DNA of 64,000 bases, taken from positions 32,828,655 to 32,892,654 of the forward strand of contig CM061238.1 in NCBI GenBank assembly GCA_030848705.1, in the 5' to 3' direction. Positions 43,346 through 55,325 of this stretch are shown here, one piece after another (positions within the stretch are counted from its first letter, which is position 1; each line of letters begins with the position of its first letter). A model generated the notes under the pieces. That model worked only from the letters and a program-made list of their open reading frames with translations. It was not told the origin of the DNA and searched no databases. Both the position numbers and the translations under genes were made by a program. The DNA comes from Heracleum sosnowskyi. Its lineage: Eukaryota; Streptophyta; Magnoliopsida; Apiales; Apiaceae.

Positions 43346-43483
43346 ACATCTATTAAAGTTTTTTTGTATAATAATATACGAGTGGAATTTTTGTTATTTT
43401 TCAAAAGAAAAGGATAAAACGGTAATTTCACGGCCATTTAATTGGCAACTTTTGCCCTTGTGTTGGCCTATTATATATAGTAA

Positions 43484-43520
43484 CTAGCGTAGAAGCCCGT
43501 GCAAGGCACGGGCCTCTTTT
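43484..43520 (-). mobile_element. 3' end of a further Helitron (D), abutting Helitron C
   Basis: CTAG, then the hairpin GCCCGTGC-AAG-GCACGGGC in plus-strand reading. This is the same end as Helitron C, starting where C's 5' end stops. I found no matching 5' end to the right, so its length is unknown. Confidence 0.6.
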
Positions 43521-46500
43521 TTAATTCCCGCTTCTACAATATTTATAACCGTGCTACAAAAGTTGCTTTTCAAAATATTTATATATTTAAAACCGTGCTA
43601 CAAAAGCGAGGTCAAAAGAATGTTAAAATTTACACACTGGATAGAAATTTAAAAGAAAAAAGAAGTAAAAACCACTCCAAGTTTGGACGTTTAAAATACA
43701 AGCCGTTTAATGAAACTAAGTTGTAAGAAAACCTTTATCTCTGCCCCCGCTTGTTAATCATATAGGTTTCCTCTTGGACACATTTTCTTGTGCTCCAAAG
43801 CAAGCATCTCAAATTCCCCGAGGTAGCTAGCTTGGCCATTGTCTGCAAGGCTGAAATACATTACTATATTACCTATAGCTGACTCTATTTTCCTTGCCCT
43901 ATGTTTCATAAAGTAAAAAGAAAAAAAATAACTATTCTAAAAATAGTAGGTTTCTACATTAAGCAGGCTATCATATCACGATATTTATACTTTGTGCTCA
44001 TGTATTGTTGTCCATAATCATCCATGATATGAGGATTTGTAAAAGACACCATATTATAAGATAAAACCATAATAAGATGTAAAACAAATATGTGGACATA
44101 GTTTAAAAAAAAGTGAAATCTTATCGAAAAATCTACACAACGGCATTCTGAAATTTAGAATATGTGTACACATAGTGGAGTTAAAATCTCTGTATGCATG
44201 TACCTGACAGCAGTTCCCATACATAACATGTGAATGTGAATGGAAGTATAGACTTGAATGTGATTCCTGAGAATCCGTAACATATTATTTAGCACTGAAA
44301 CCAAAAAAACTTGGCAAGACAATTACTTAACGTTATTAAAAATCATGCACGTTCCAAAGATTTCCAGTACATTTATGCGTTCCTTGGTTAAAGCTGCAGA
44401 AGCAATTTCAATCAATCAAACAGTATTGAATGGACTGTAATACCCTGTAGCACGGCACCTTGCTTGGACTTCTACACTTCACCCTCACAGGCAATCAAAT
44501 AACTATTAATAATTTTTTAATTAAAGAGTTTTGCTCCTGGTGTTAATTATTGGTTTTCATGTCATAAAAGGCTTGGACCATAAGGAGGTCGTCTGAAGAA
44601 ATAGAGTTTAAATCAAGATCAAAGCTATAAAGATTGTAAAAAATTACTTGCAATCCATCTCAAATTGGAACACCAACATCCATTGCACCTCGAAGAAACA
44701 ATGACGGAGCTATAACCTGCAAACACGAACTATTTAATTTTTTGTGTAAATATATTTTATGCAAGTTTGAATCATCTCTACATATTTTGTTACTTGAACC
44801 CATTGGTCATTACCGAAGTCTTGATCAATTTGAAAAAGTCATATAAAACAAAACGGAGTTCTAGGCTACCCGCATAGTACCATCTTGGCGTTAAATAGCA
44901 TCATCCTACCCCATTCTTCAATAAACCTGCTGTCATATATGAGTTTTACGCATCATGGTTTTGCCGCCAATTGGGGTTCTGACATTACTTTTAACATTTG
45001 CACCGGACTCAATGACCTTTGTGATCTCACTTAAGTGTAATACGTGAATCCATAATTCCTATGTGTATGACTGAAATATCCCAACTATAAGTATGAATCA
45101 TAATCCCTTTAAAAGCACTTGACAATAATTTTTATAGATCACAAGTATAAAAGATAATTGACATATAAGTTCACTTTATGCTACACCAACTCTTGCCTAG
45201 ATCTATGACACTCCATAAAGGCGCATAATATTTATTTATAAAGATTATATATAAATATGATATCATCATCAGCATGAAACACTGGCAGATGCTTGTATAG
45301 CACAATTATTACTATAAGTAGGACGGGAACACAACTTAGGACTTGGTCGAAGACATTATCAGATGTGCCAAGGCTAAATGAAGATTTCAGCAGCAAATTT
45401 CAAATGTTCTGAACCATAAAATAGTACATATAAGAGTATCCTTTCAGATTTTGAAGTATAAAATAGTATTGTATCAGAGTATGTAGCAACTTGTCTGAAA
45501 CAAAAAACAATCTTGTTAAAGTTAATGGTTGCAGATATTGGACAGAAACTGCTCACTGAAAGACTACTTTTAATTTGGAAAATAAAAGTCAAAGACGTTT
45601 ATCACGCAAATTAAAAGGATACTCTCAAGTAATACGATTCATTGTAAATAGGAGTCCATATTTTCCTGATTGGTCAACCTAAATTGAAGCTGAACAAAAG
45701 CACCGTAAATAATTTGATGAAAACTGGCACAAAATACTTTCCATGGGCATCTTCATCACATACTACGGAAATATGAATTTGCTCAATTTAATAAACTGCA
45801 TAAAATATGTCAATTTTAAACGAACACAGTAACAACATATCAAAACTTTATCTTAATTGTATCAGTGGATGATCAACATATATACATATATAATTGAATT
45901 CATTTAAGAACAATTTTAAAAGCCAATTATAATATTACATTCAATTCAAAGTTTGTATCCCTTCCTCTCTGTAAGGCTACTCCTTTTGAGAGGTCTCTCT
46001 TTCGAATTTTTGTTGAGTTCTGCAAGAGCACTCCTCTTGCAGAGATTTCCACAAGGGTACTCCTCTCTCTTTCCAATTTTACTCTATAACATATCCCCAT
46101 ACCACATCACACTTCTACAAATCTAAAAACAAAAGATGTTGAACAAAAACATCAACATTTATTATGTCTGATGTGTACTACACTCATGGCTAAACCTGGG
46201 AACCACAAAAGAAGACGTAGAATGAATAAAGGCCTGATGTAACATTCAATTATATGGCACATATGCATATTGACTTGCCATTTTTAAATAAAAATTGTCT
46301 GAATGCACATATCAAGGTTAAAAAAAATAGAAAAATAGGTGCAGGAAAAAACTTATATAATTAATATGGAGTAAGAATGACAGAGAAGATTGTACTTTAC
46401 CATCACATTTTGCAGGACCTAGACCAAAAGTTCATAACGCAAGCTTCGAGAGCGTTCACTCTTCCATATCAATATACAAAAACAGTTAAAAATCAAGAGC

Positions 46501-48284
46501 CATTATGCAAACTTGTAAAAGCAAGTAAACAATCGTAGAGTGAAATTGCAGTGGTGGATTGATATACTCATTTCCTCGACAGTGAAGTTTGGCGCCATGA
46601 TAGCCTTTAGTGTCTAGGCATCACTGAGATGACAAATTGCATAACCAACAATGTTATAGAATTTTTTTACAGGAATTAGATCAACTCCTTAAAATATAAA
46701 CACCATGGCCAACATTGTAATTCAAAGCTTTCCAAGTTCCTGGTAATGAAATAATAATGAAGAAAAAACAAATAATAAAAACTAAAAGAGGATTCAATAT
46801 AAAATGATAGGCACATAAGCCTTGATCATTTCAGCTAGAGGAAGGGAAGAAAGCAAAGATATATAAAAAAAAACTCACCACATAGGTAACTTTAGTGGGT
46901 ACAACCGCTTGTTATTTTACTCTCAGTGGCTAAATTTTTTGAAACATGATTCTAAGTAGATTTTCTGGTGAGAACAATTAGATAAAATGGTGCTGCAAAG
47001 AATTTGCGTCATTTAGTTACAATGAAGGAGGCAAAAACTATATCAGAAAACCAATTAAAGAAACATTGTCGTAGATAGCAAACATATATGGTACATAGTT
47101 ATCAAGTGCATTGTACATTGTCGCAAATAACAAACATAAAGAACCAAAGCGCATTAATTATGAACTTAAAAGCAAGTGTAGAAATCAGAATATTAAACCT
47201 CCGAAAATATCTCTTCAGGCTAATGCTCTGACATAGCTGACATCAACCTATGTGGCTCAGTAGTTATACAAGTTAGCATTAAAACAGTCTAGAGAAACCA
47301 AGTATCGACAATACAATTTTATATTGGGCGAACATCTAAAAATGTAGAGAATTCACGTGTCTGTTACCATTTCGGTTTGTATAAGAACTTACCTGGCATT
47401 ATGCATTACCCGAAACACAAGACTATTCAGAACAAAATTTAGATAAGGCCAAAGCAGTCGTTCCTAAAGAGATTTGTAGAGAAGGGGCCAAGTCATTTCT
47501 GATGTCCTAAAATCATTTTTCTTTCTTCCACCAAGCATACACAAAAAATAATATATTACTTGCTCTTGATACCAAATCCCATATCTAAAAAAATGTTGTG
47601 AAAAAACCTAAGATACAAACAATGTTCACTTTCTTCTACAGAATGATAAGTGGTATATTGTTCTTAATTGAATGAGGAGAAGAACAAAGGCGAAGTAGCA
47701 AACCACAAATGGTCTGATTACCATTGGGGAAAAATTAATCATTAGAACATCTGATAACGTGAAAAAATGATGCAAAAATAGATACATAATCTATGAATAG
47801 GATGAGAATATATGGGAGAGACTTTAATCAAACTATTATTACAAGAACAGTTACAATTACCATTGTACTCTTTTGTATAGTAGTACAGAATATTATTGGC
47901 ATTTCAATTAGAAAAGAGAGAGAATAGTGATAGTTTCTTACAAAAATTGTACCAGCCCATTGATGGTCCGTAAATATAGGAAATATTTTGTAACTTAGCA
48001 TTTGAAGTGTGAGTTCGAGCAAGGCTGCTTTATGTAAGTCATTGTTTTGTGCCTCTGCCAGCCTCCATAGTATTAACCATTTCAGCTTCCTGGTCATTGC
48101 ATTGATGGAGAGCCTCAGGAAAGTTCAACTTTGGTCCATCCATGTTGTACCAAGTAACCTTGGAGGCCCACACATGTAGTCAAAACAAAAGGAGCAAAAG
48201 GCAATGGAACATGAAAGTGAAAATTAGTAGTCATTATCTTTTCATCACTTCTGGTGAACTCAATTGGTTAAAAGTTCTGGTAAC
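43521..48284. other. AT-rich DNA, mostly featureless
   Basis: No convincing gene or element boundary. Short frames have no domains. One possible decayed exon is listed at 44648-44716. A repeated AGAG/CTACTCCT-type patch lies near 45985-46065. Confidence 0.5.
44648..44716 (-). pseudogene. Possible 69-bp exon of unknown gene
   Basis: Between the acceptor TGTTTGCAG and a GTAATT donor, 23 codons read VIAPSLFLRGAMDVGVPI, a stop, then DGLQ. Splice signals and codon usage look gene-like, but a TGA interrupts it. I do not recognise the protein. Confidence 0.3.
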
Positions 48285-48629
48285 TTTAAGTAACGATATC
48301 AACTCTTCTACTGCATGGTAAAGAGCACGACATGCTGTATTTGCAGGAATACTTTGAGCCATAGCAGGACCAAAACTTTTCTACAATCCTTCCGACTCCT
48401 TCGGAAGCCAAGATATCATGGTATTTTGAATTTTTGTAGTCATCAACCTGAACCGCACTCTTCACCACGTCAGTAGGGTATATATAGATCCAAAATACTT
48501 CTCCGATCAATGGGTCTTGACCACCTGCGATGTATTTCTTTAGGCCTTCATCTGCACCAAACATGGCAGCATTTCCATAAATTTCGAGCGCAATTGCCAG
48601 GACCAATCCCTTGAACAAACCCTTCACAC
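48285..48629 (-). pseudogene. BOU-like mitochondrial carnitine/acylcarnitine carrier fragment
   Basis: The minus strand reads VKGLFKGLVLAIALEIYGNA, then AMFGADEGLKKYIAGGQD, close to the second half of the plant BOU carrier. Next is the carrier signature-like YPTDVVKSAVQVDDYKNSKY. About 20 residues are missing after GGQD and some ten after SKYHD. After EGVGRIVEKF the frame shifts, and GPAMAQSIPANTACRALYHA continues in the next frame. An acceptor-like AATAACAG precedes it. Upstream exons were not found; a solo LTR lies 115 bp further up. Non-functional as it stands. Confidence 0.75.
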
Positions 48630-48743
48630 CTGTTATTCAAAGAACATGATTTGCCATTTAACATTGCAGATTAATCATGTTACTTTTTACATATAACATA
48701 TATCCTATAAGGCTATAACCAAGGCCTGACCTTAGTTAGGCCT

Positions 48744-49801
48744 TGTTGGGATTTATGGGTGATAACATAGAAACAACTTAACTTTGATTGTACTTAATTT
48801 TTTAATTAAGTAGAACATACTGTCACAGCCAAAGAATGTTCTTGTAATCAGTATGTAATGTTATTCTAGTTGTATAATTTGAAAGAAGTTCACTTGCTGT
48901 GTTCAAGCCTCAAAGGGTACCTATTTAGATGACAACATGAATAAAGGTTACTGTCCTAAAGCTTCGATAGTAAGATTACAAGAAGACAGAATGTTGCAAG
49001 TCAAGACAGCATATTCACTCTGACAGCAACATTGGCGGAAGACTTCGCGACAGCAACTTTAGCCCTTGACAGCAAGCTTGGGAACCTCGACAGCACACTA
49101 TGCGGGGAACTCGTACTGTCACCAAAGGCACATTCTTGTGACAGCAAGCTTTGCGGCAAAAGTAACTGTCTCGAGAAAGACCCTTGTTCTAAGTAACTTT
49201 CTCAGTCAAATCCCGTGACAGTTTCAATGTTCAAGAAACAGGCGTGATGCAGTATCCCTAAGCTGCACCAAGTCTGCAAGACTACGACAGAAGCTTCAAG
49301 CACTGCAAAACAAAAGCAAATCAATTCAAGAGCAAGGTCAAGTCCTTATTTGCTGAATTGCTTAAGCTGGAAATAGAATGAATCTAGGTTGCTTTTGTTC
49401 TGATGTATATCTGACATATTAGCAATTTAGGAAAGTCACATGGGTAAGACAATCTGTAAGAAGCTGCCGCTTGACTATGACAGCAGCTTCACAAACCCGT
49501 GACTGATAGTGATAGGATTAGTCTTATACCTACTGTCAATTCATTCTAGAGATGTAACGAAGACTAGCAAGTGCCTTGAAGAAAAACGAAGCTCAAGATT
49601 TCTCTCTTGAGGTTGTAGCAACACTTTGCAAAATAAATAAAACATTTATTTTGTGAATACTGTCTTCTCTATTTTACTATTTGTGAATGCATACATATTA
49701 TTGATAACATTAAATCTTAGTTTTAGTTGTTGAAACTGAGATTGAATTTTATCAGTATTGCATTCATCCCCCCCCCCTTCTGCAATACACAAGGACCAAC
49801 A
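48744..49801. repeat. Solo LTR, SIRE-like, with target duplication
   Basis: Starts TGTTGGGATTTATG and ends GGACCAACA (inverted TGTTGG/CCAACA). It is flanked by GGCCT at 48739-48743 and 49802-49806. Length is 1058 bp. The C-run followed by TTCTGCAAT near the end resembles the SIRE-1 LTR. It contains repeated GACAGCAA words. The internal part was lost by LTR-LTR recombination. Confidence 0.9.
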
Positions 49802-49806
49802 GGCCT

Positions 49807-51014
49807 CCATTTGTCCTCTTAGTGGAAGTGTACGCCACTGGAGGCTGCCACAGTAGCGAATGGGGCGACCAACATTTTAAAAAACCACTTGGGGCTTCAG
49901 CTGCTACAGTTTTTCTTACAAATAAATGGTTCCAGAAAATTTATAAGGCTGAGTAGGTAGCGGTCTTGGCTGGCTTTACAATTTGACCTTGATGGTATAA
50001 AAAAGGTGACCATATATCAATTGCTGCTCATATCCTGTCTTCTTAACACTTTAAATGTAAAGAATTACGAAAACTAAAAAGAACATGTATTGTGATGTAT
50101 ATATTGGATCTTAGGTTAGTGTTTGCTGACTCAATTGCTTGATCCATTGGGGATTCAAAAGTGAACAATCAATATGAAGACAGATTGTAATGGCATATTT
50201 ATGCTACTAATCCCTTCAAATTTATTTATTTAATGAAACGCTGGATTTCAATATTCTATAGCTAATCCTTCAAAAATTTTAAACAGAGTTCATCAAGGCT
50301 CTACACAAATTGGACTATTTGAATTGTGCTTTTTTCAACCCTTACACCTTACATAACGAATAAGTAGCATGTTATAACCCCTGTCTAACGTGATACATTG
50401 AGTATCGCTTCCATGCAATTTTTTGAGATAAAAGAAATTCGCGCAGAGGGTCAATAATGCAGTCTAAGTAAAAATTGCAAAACCTTTAAATAAGTAATTA
50501 AATTCAAATGAATTTCATAGTGAATACTGTATATATGTGGCCAGAGTTTTAGTTAATACTGTGACAATCAGGACAGCTAATTGAGACATTGACATTTATA
50601 TGCAGATGCTGATTGCAAATCAAGTAAAAACGGTCTTCTCAAAAGGCTCAAATTGAAGTAAAGTTGATAATCTCAATTTTAATGAAATTGTTTAAAATAG
50701 ACTATTTGTGGTATTGCATAGATAGAATAGATTTAATATAAACATCAAATCTAATAGCTACTGACTAAAGGTTGCAACCATTTAATGTAAAAGAAAAAAA
50801 AGAACAAAAACATAAGAGCTTGGGTGACTCATGTCCTTATAAGCCAGGCTATCGACCAATACATTCTACGTCGTGACATAATCAGCAATATTATGATCAA
50901 GAAAAACCTCAAGAGTCTAAAAAGTTAGAAAGTACAAGAAAAGAAAGATTTTTTGTACTACCTTTACTTTAGTCCAGCAAAGCATTATTCAAACATTAAG
51001 TAAACAATAATTAC
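49807..51014. other. Non-coding stretch
   Basis: No supported gene, RNA or element end. Confidence 0.5.
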
Positions 51015-51175
51015 CTCTTAACATAGTCAACTCAACCTTCTCAAAGAATTTTTCAAACTCAGTTAGTAACATCACCACACATTGCCCATCACCAGTGTCA
51101 CGTATGCCTTGTAAGTTGTTGGTTCCTTTATTCATTGACACCATAGGTGGACAAGTAGGGGTAGTGGTTCTGAAT
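51015..51175 (-). CDS. Open exon of an unrecognised gene
   Basis: A 161-bp exon with the acceptor AAACTTGCAG and the donor GTAATTATTG. It encodes 53 uninterrupted residues: FRTTTPTCPPMVSMNKGTNN, then LQGIRDTGDGQCVVMLLTEF and EKFFEKVELTMLR. The last part looks like an amphipathic helix. I do not recognise the family. It could belong with the BOU-like fragment downstream or to another gene; neither link is shown by sequence. Confidence 0.4.
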
Positions 51176-52332
51176 CTGCAAGTTTAATTTAATTAGATAT
51201 AGACAAAATCTCCTTTACACCACAGATATTGGTCAAGATATGTGCATGTTATTTTATCTAGAGGTTCAATTGTAAACTGAAATCAAGTTATTGTACAAAT
51301 CCTTAAACTCAATTCCTACCTACAAACAGTTCAGTGTAAATTCTTTGTTCCTACGTCAAAATTATAGTTAGTAGAACAAATGAACAATATTTTACAGCTT
51401 GTGGAGATGTATAAAAATTTGTCTTCCACCAACTCCACGCTTTTATCTATATGTTGCACAATGGTTCTTTCTTTGATTTACGTAGGACACATCTGCAAAT
51501 GCTGAAAGACAACGACAACAATCGAAAAAGATTGTTCTCCGAACAATTTTACATAGGAAATAAATATGAGAATGTAATTGCATGAGGTTAAGAGTTTGAC
51601 AAAAACCTAAACTAAACTTATATGCAAATAATCAAATAACTTGTAGACACGAAAAGAGTGCCCGAAGCACCAAAAGTACTTATTTATTACAATGACAAAT
51701 ATGACATTAAAAAGCATTCAGTATAAAGTGAGGCAAAAAAGAGAAGTGCATGGAGCTTGAACCCTAGAAGGACTAATGTGATTTAGGATGAACTTTAAGG
51801 AGTTTGCACCCGGTTTTGCTCTCTTGGAATTATCTCGAAGTTTCAAGATGAGAATTATGGAATGTGTAAGCAGAAGAGGCTGAAAATGTTATTCGTACTT
51901 TGGTTGGAGAGCCATTGCGAGAATTTTTCCATTTCATACCAGGTTGTTGTCCTAGTGATGCAATTAGTCCTCCTCATCTGTGCGCGAATTTTGTTTTTTA
52001 ACTTGAGAGAAGCTTACATTAGACATGAGATGGTTGAGGATGAAGAGATAAGATCACCGTTTCACGTGTTCAATTGCATTTGTAGGTCGAAAAGTGTTAT
52101 CACAACCTTAAGAGGATGAATTACTCTAAGTGCCACACGTACATCCCTTTATAATATTGCAGTAGTTATCCATCTTTTCTTGTGATAATCGTATATACAA
52201 CTGTAGTATTTTTTACCAAAAAAGATAAACATCATTGTTAACTGGGGCTGCACTCGTGCATAGGTATGTGTGATCGGGCCTTACAGAAAATCATCAAATA
52301 ATGCCTTCCAGGTCAAGTTCTTCTGTCAAACT
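51176..52332. other. Non-coding stretch before the SIRE-3 element
   Basis: No gene is supported; an 85-codon plus-strand frame at 51862-52119 has no domain. Confidence 0.5.
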
Positions 52333-52941
52333 TGTTAGATCAGAATTCAATGATCGTCAGAAGCTAGACTCAACTGATCAGGATTGCTGACGTCATCAGT
52401 ATTGCATGGTCATCAGTATTTGATCAAGCGTCAGTATCTTATTGATCATCAGGATTCCTACTCAGACTATGATCAGGTTTGATCATCAGGACTTGAAGCT
52501 GATCAGGATTCCTACTTCGAGTTATATTTGGAGTCTAGATAAACATGGAAGTTTATTCTATTTGTTCCTGGTTTGTAGAATGCAGCTATCGATTAAAGAT
52601 ATGTTTCTATCTTTGTTATGATTAGGACTTATCTTGTTATTGATAGAGAAGCTGTGTGCACTATATAAACACAGTTTTGGTTTCGATTTATGTATTCATT
52701 CGAGAGAGAACATAATCGGAGAGAAGCTCTTAAGAACAGAATTTCTTGAGAGAGTTTTTGTAAGCTAGCAGCTCTTAAGAACATCAGAATTTCTTAAGAG
52801 AGTTTGTAACAGTTTTATATCAAAGTTAATAAAGCTGTTATTGTTATTGTTATTGATCTTTCATATTTGTGTTATATAAAGTCGAGAATCTTATACAATT
52901 GTATTCAACCCCCTTCTACAATTGTTATTTACTGGGCAACA
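52333..52941 (+). repeat. 5' LTR of SIRE-3
   Basis: Starts TGTTAGATCAG and ends ACTGGGCAACA. The U3 half has a dense run of ATCAGGATT/ATCAG words (52376-52530). TATATAAA lies at 52662-52669. Confidence 0.95.
52662..52669 (+). promoter_or_regulatory. TATA box in the SIRE-3 5' LTR
   Basis: TATATAAA lies about 130 bp downstream of the repeated-word cluster. The same box is in the 3' LTR at 63251-63258. Confidence 0.6.
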
Positions 52942-52943
52942 AT

Positions 52944-52955
52944 TGGTATCAGAGC
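52944..52955 (+). promoter_or_regulatory. Primer binding site, initiator tRNA-Met
   Basis: TGGTATCAGAGC, two bases after the LTR, a full 12-base match to the copia-type site. Confidence 0.9.
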
Positions 52956-52991
52956 AAACTGATTTAATTCTGAATCAGATACGATCTAAAG

Positions 52992-55304
52992 ATGTCGACA
53001 ACCAAGTATGAAAGCATGAAGATTCCCATCTTGAAGATATCAGAATATCCTACATGGAGGGTAAAGATGCTGATGTACCTGGAGGCTATGGATCCTGACT
53101 ACTTGGACAGGATTCGTGATGGACCATATATACCAACAAAGTTCGTAGAACGAACAGATACAGTACCAGAACATTATGTGGTCAAAGCTAAAGCTGAATG
53201 GACTCCAGAAGAAAAAGCTCATGTACTCAGGGAACCAAAGATAAAGAATATCTTGCATAATAGCCTTGATGCTGTCATGTCAAACAGAGTGATTGCATGC
53301 AAGTCTTCAAAAGAAATCTGGGATACTTTGGAAACTCAGTGCCAGGGATCTGCATCTGTTAAGAAAAACAGAAGGGCTCTATTGATTCAAGAATATGAGC
53401 AATTCGATGCAAGACCTGAAGAGAGCCTGACTGATCTATATGATAGATTTCTGACACTATTGAACAGCTTATCCTTAGTTGACAAAGTATATGAAACTGA
53501 AGATTCAAACACCAAATTTCTTAGAGCTTTACCTGAAGAATGGGATACTCAGACCTCAATCATTAGACACCAGTATGATCTGAACATTGTGTCTCTTGAT
53601 GAGATCTATGGGATGCTAAGAACTCATGATCTTGAAGTTCAACAGAGAAAGAACAAGAAAAGCAGCAAGGCAAAGTCAATTGCTTTGAATGTAGAAGCAA
53701 AATCAAAAGGGAAAGCTATGGAGGTCTCTAGAAGGAAAGCAAGAGAAGCTGAGTCAGATCCTGACGACTCTTCATCAGATACTGATGGCAATCCTGATGC
53801 CAATACTGGTGATGAATCTTCTGATTCAGACATGGAAGAGATGGTTGCTATGATTGTCAGAAACTTCAGAAGGATGAAGTTCAGGAAGAATAGAAGACAA
53901 GGCAACTTTCAGAAAAAGACCTTCAAAGCAGACAAAGACAAGTATATCAAAAAGGACAGCAAGGGTAGCAAATTTGACAAGTCAAAGGTTAGATGCTACA
54001 AGTGTAATGGTATGGGTCACTTTGCTTCTGAATGCAACAAGACAAAGGCACTCATCACATCAAGCAAGGATTGGATGGACTCTTCCTCAGAATCTGATAC
54101 TGAGGTAGTCAACTATGCGTTAATGGCCAATGCTGATGTAACTGCTGCTCCTGATGATAAGGTACTAAATACTATCTTTGATTTTGATACTGATAATGCT
54201 TCTGAGTTAAGACGTTTTCTAAAGTCATTACATATTAGCTTTAGAAGTCAAACTGCTGAGAATACTAGAATCTTATCTGAGATGTCTGACCTTAGAAAGA
54301 GGAATGAGATATTAGAAGCTGAATTTTCTCGTATGCAAGAAGTACAAAAAGAATGTGATAATGCTAAACACATGCACTTAGAGATGACATCTAAATGTAC
54401 TTCCCTTGAAAAAGAACTTGAATTTGATAATGAGAAAATCAGAACCTGGACAGACTCTGGTAGGAAATTTCATGAGATTAATACCTCTAAGAATTGGAAA
54501 GAGTGTCTAGGATATAAGTCAGATGAAGATAAGAAATTAGCAGAGAAAATTGTCATTGATGAGACAGTCAGTCCAAAGACCTATAGACATGTTATAGACT
54601 CAACCAAATCTAAGATTACTCCTGTTAATTTTGTTTTTGGTAAGGATTCCAATTCTACTTTTGAAAAGGGATCTTCTTCTACTCAAGGAATTAAAATTAT
54701 AAAGTCTAAACCTGTCATGAACAAAGTCACTAAGAATGTAGGTCTATTGTCTCAGAAACAGCTTAAAGATAAAATCTGTGAGGTTACAGATAAGAAAAAG
54801 GAAGATACTGTTAAGAGAAACAGGAATGGTAAAATTGGGATCAATAAAGAAAATGGTTATAAGTATATCCCAAATGCACCTAGAAAGAGTTGTTTTAACT
54901 GTGGTAACTCTAATCATCTTGCTATTGATTGTAAAAAGAGTAAGAAGAAAATGGCTGAAATTCCTAAGTCTGATGTTAGGAATAGATCAGTATTTTACAA
55001 ACCACAGAATTCCTGTTTTCATTGTGGTAGTCTATGGCATTCTATTTATACATGTAAAGAGTATCATGATTTGTACTATAACTTTTATGATCCATTGCCT
55101 AAGTTTGAAAGTAGTACAAAGTCTGATAGAACTGAAAATGTCATAGTGAAGCATGCTTTTGTTAATACTGATACTGACAAAGCAAATCCTGATGGAGTAA
55201 ATCCTCTCAGGACTGCTAAAGTCAAAAAGTCTTCTGCTGTTAAATTTAATAAAATGCATGAACAAGGAATCCAACAAGTGTGGGTTCCTAAACATTCTAA
55301 CTAG
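52992..55304 (+). CDS. SIRE-3 Gag, 770 aa
   Basis: Starts MSTTKYESMKIPILKISEYP, 51 bp after the LTR. It forms the virus-like particle. Residues about 1-230 are the copia Gag core (EYPTWRVKMLMYL, RALPEEWDTQTS). A Lys/Asp-rich linker follows, then a first zinc knuckle CYKCNGMGHFASEC (about 335), a coiled coil (about 400-500), a second knuckle CFNCGNSNHLAIDC (about 635) and a third, CFHCGSLWHSIYTC (about 674). Three knuckles and this length are large for copia Gag but fit SIRE. It ends QQVWVPKHSN with TAG, in the same frame as pol. No break is visible. Confidence 0.9.
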   Translation: MSTTKYESMKIPILKISEYPTWRVKMLMYLEAMDPDYLDRIRDGPYIPTKFVERTDTVPEHYVVKAKAEWTPEEKAHVLREPKIKNILHNSLDAVMSNRVIACKSSKEIWDTLETQCQGSASVKKNRRALLIQEYEQFDARPEESLTDLYDRFLTLLNSLSLVDKVYETEDSNTKFLRALPEEWDTQTSIIRHQYDLNIVSLDEIYGMLRTHDLEVQQRKNKKSSKAKSIALNVEAKSKGKAMEVSRRKAREAESDPDDSSSDTDGNPDANTGDESSDSDMEEMVAMIVRNFRRMKFRKNRRQGNFQKKTFKADKDKYIKKDSKGSKFDKSKVRCYKCNGMGHFASECNKTKALITSSKDWMDSSSESDTEVVNYALMANADVTAAPDDKVLNTIFDFDTDNASELRRFLKSLHISFRSQTAENTRILSEMSDLRKRNEILEAEFSRMQEVQKECDNAKHMHLEMTSKCTSLEKELEFDNEKIRTWTDSGRKFHEINTSKNWKECLGYKSDEDKKLAEKIVIDETVSPKTYRHVIDSTKSKITPVNFVFGKDSNSTFEKGSSSTQGIKIIKSKPVMNKVTKNVGLLSQKQLKDKICEVTDKKKEDTVKRNRNGKIGINKENGYKYIPNAPRKSCFNCGNSNHLAIDCKKSKKKMAEIPKSDVRNRSVFYKPQNSCFHCGSLWHSIYTCKEYHDLYYNFYDPLPKFESSTKSDRTENVIVKHAFVNTDTDKANPDGVNPLRTAKVKKSSAVKFNKMHEQGIQQVWVPKHSN

Positions 55305-55325
55305 TGTTTTACTATTCTGATGCAG
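55305..55325 (+). promoter_or_regulatory. Possible 3' splice site at the gag/pol junction
   Basis: TTTTACTATTCTGATGCAG then GG follows the gag stop. The SIRE-1 family has a similar pyrimidine-rich TTTTATTGTGTGCAG then GG at the same place (20160-20176). Conservation between two otherwise diverged families suggests a splice acceptor, which would let pol be made from a spliced RNA. This is inference. Confidence 0.35.

Larger units (their letters stand above)
41164..43483 (-). mobile_element. Non-autonomous Helitron C with inverted-repeat interior
   Basis: The 3' end at the left has a perfect hairpin GCCCGTGC-CTT-GCACGGGC, then TGTTACGCTAG and a host T. The right end reads TACTATATATAATAGGCCAA on the minus strand. 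About 600-700 bp at 41941-42640 is an inverted copy of 42870-43483, so a second 5'-type end lies inside in opposite orientation. A SINE interrupts the left arm. There is no long frame. Confidence 0.6.

Noticed and set aside
51862..52119. 85-codon plus-strand gene
   Set aside because: Composition is like translated non-coding DNA and no family is recognised.
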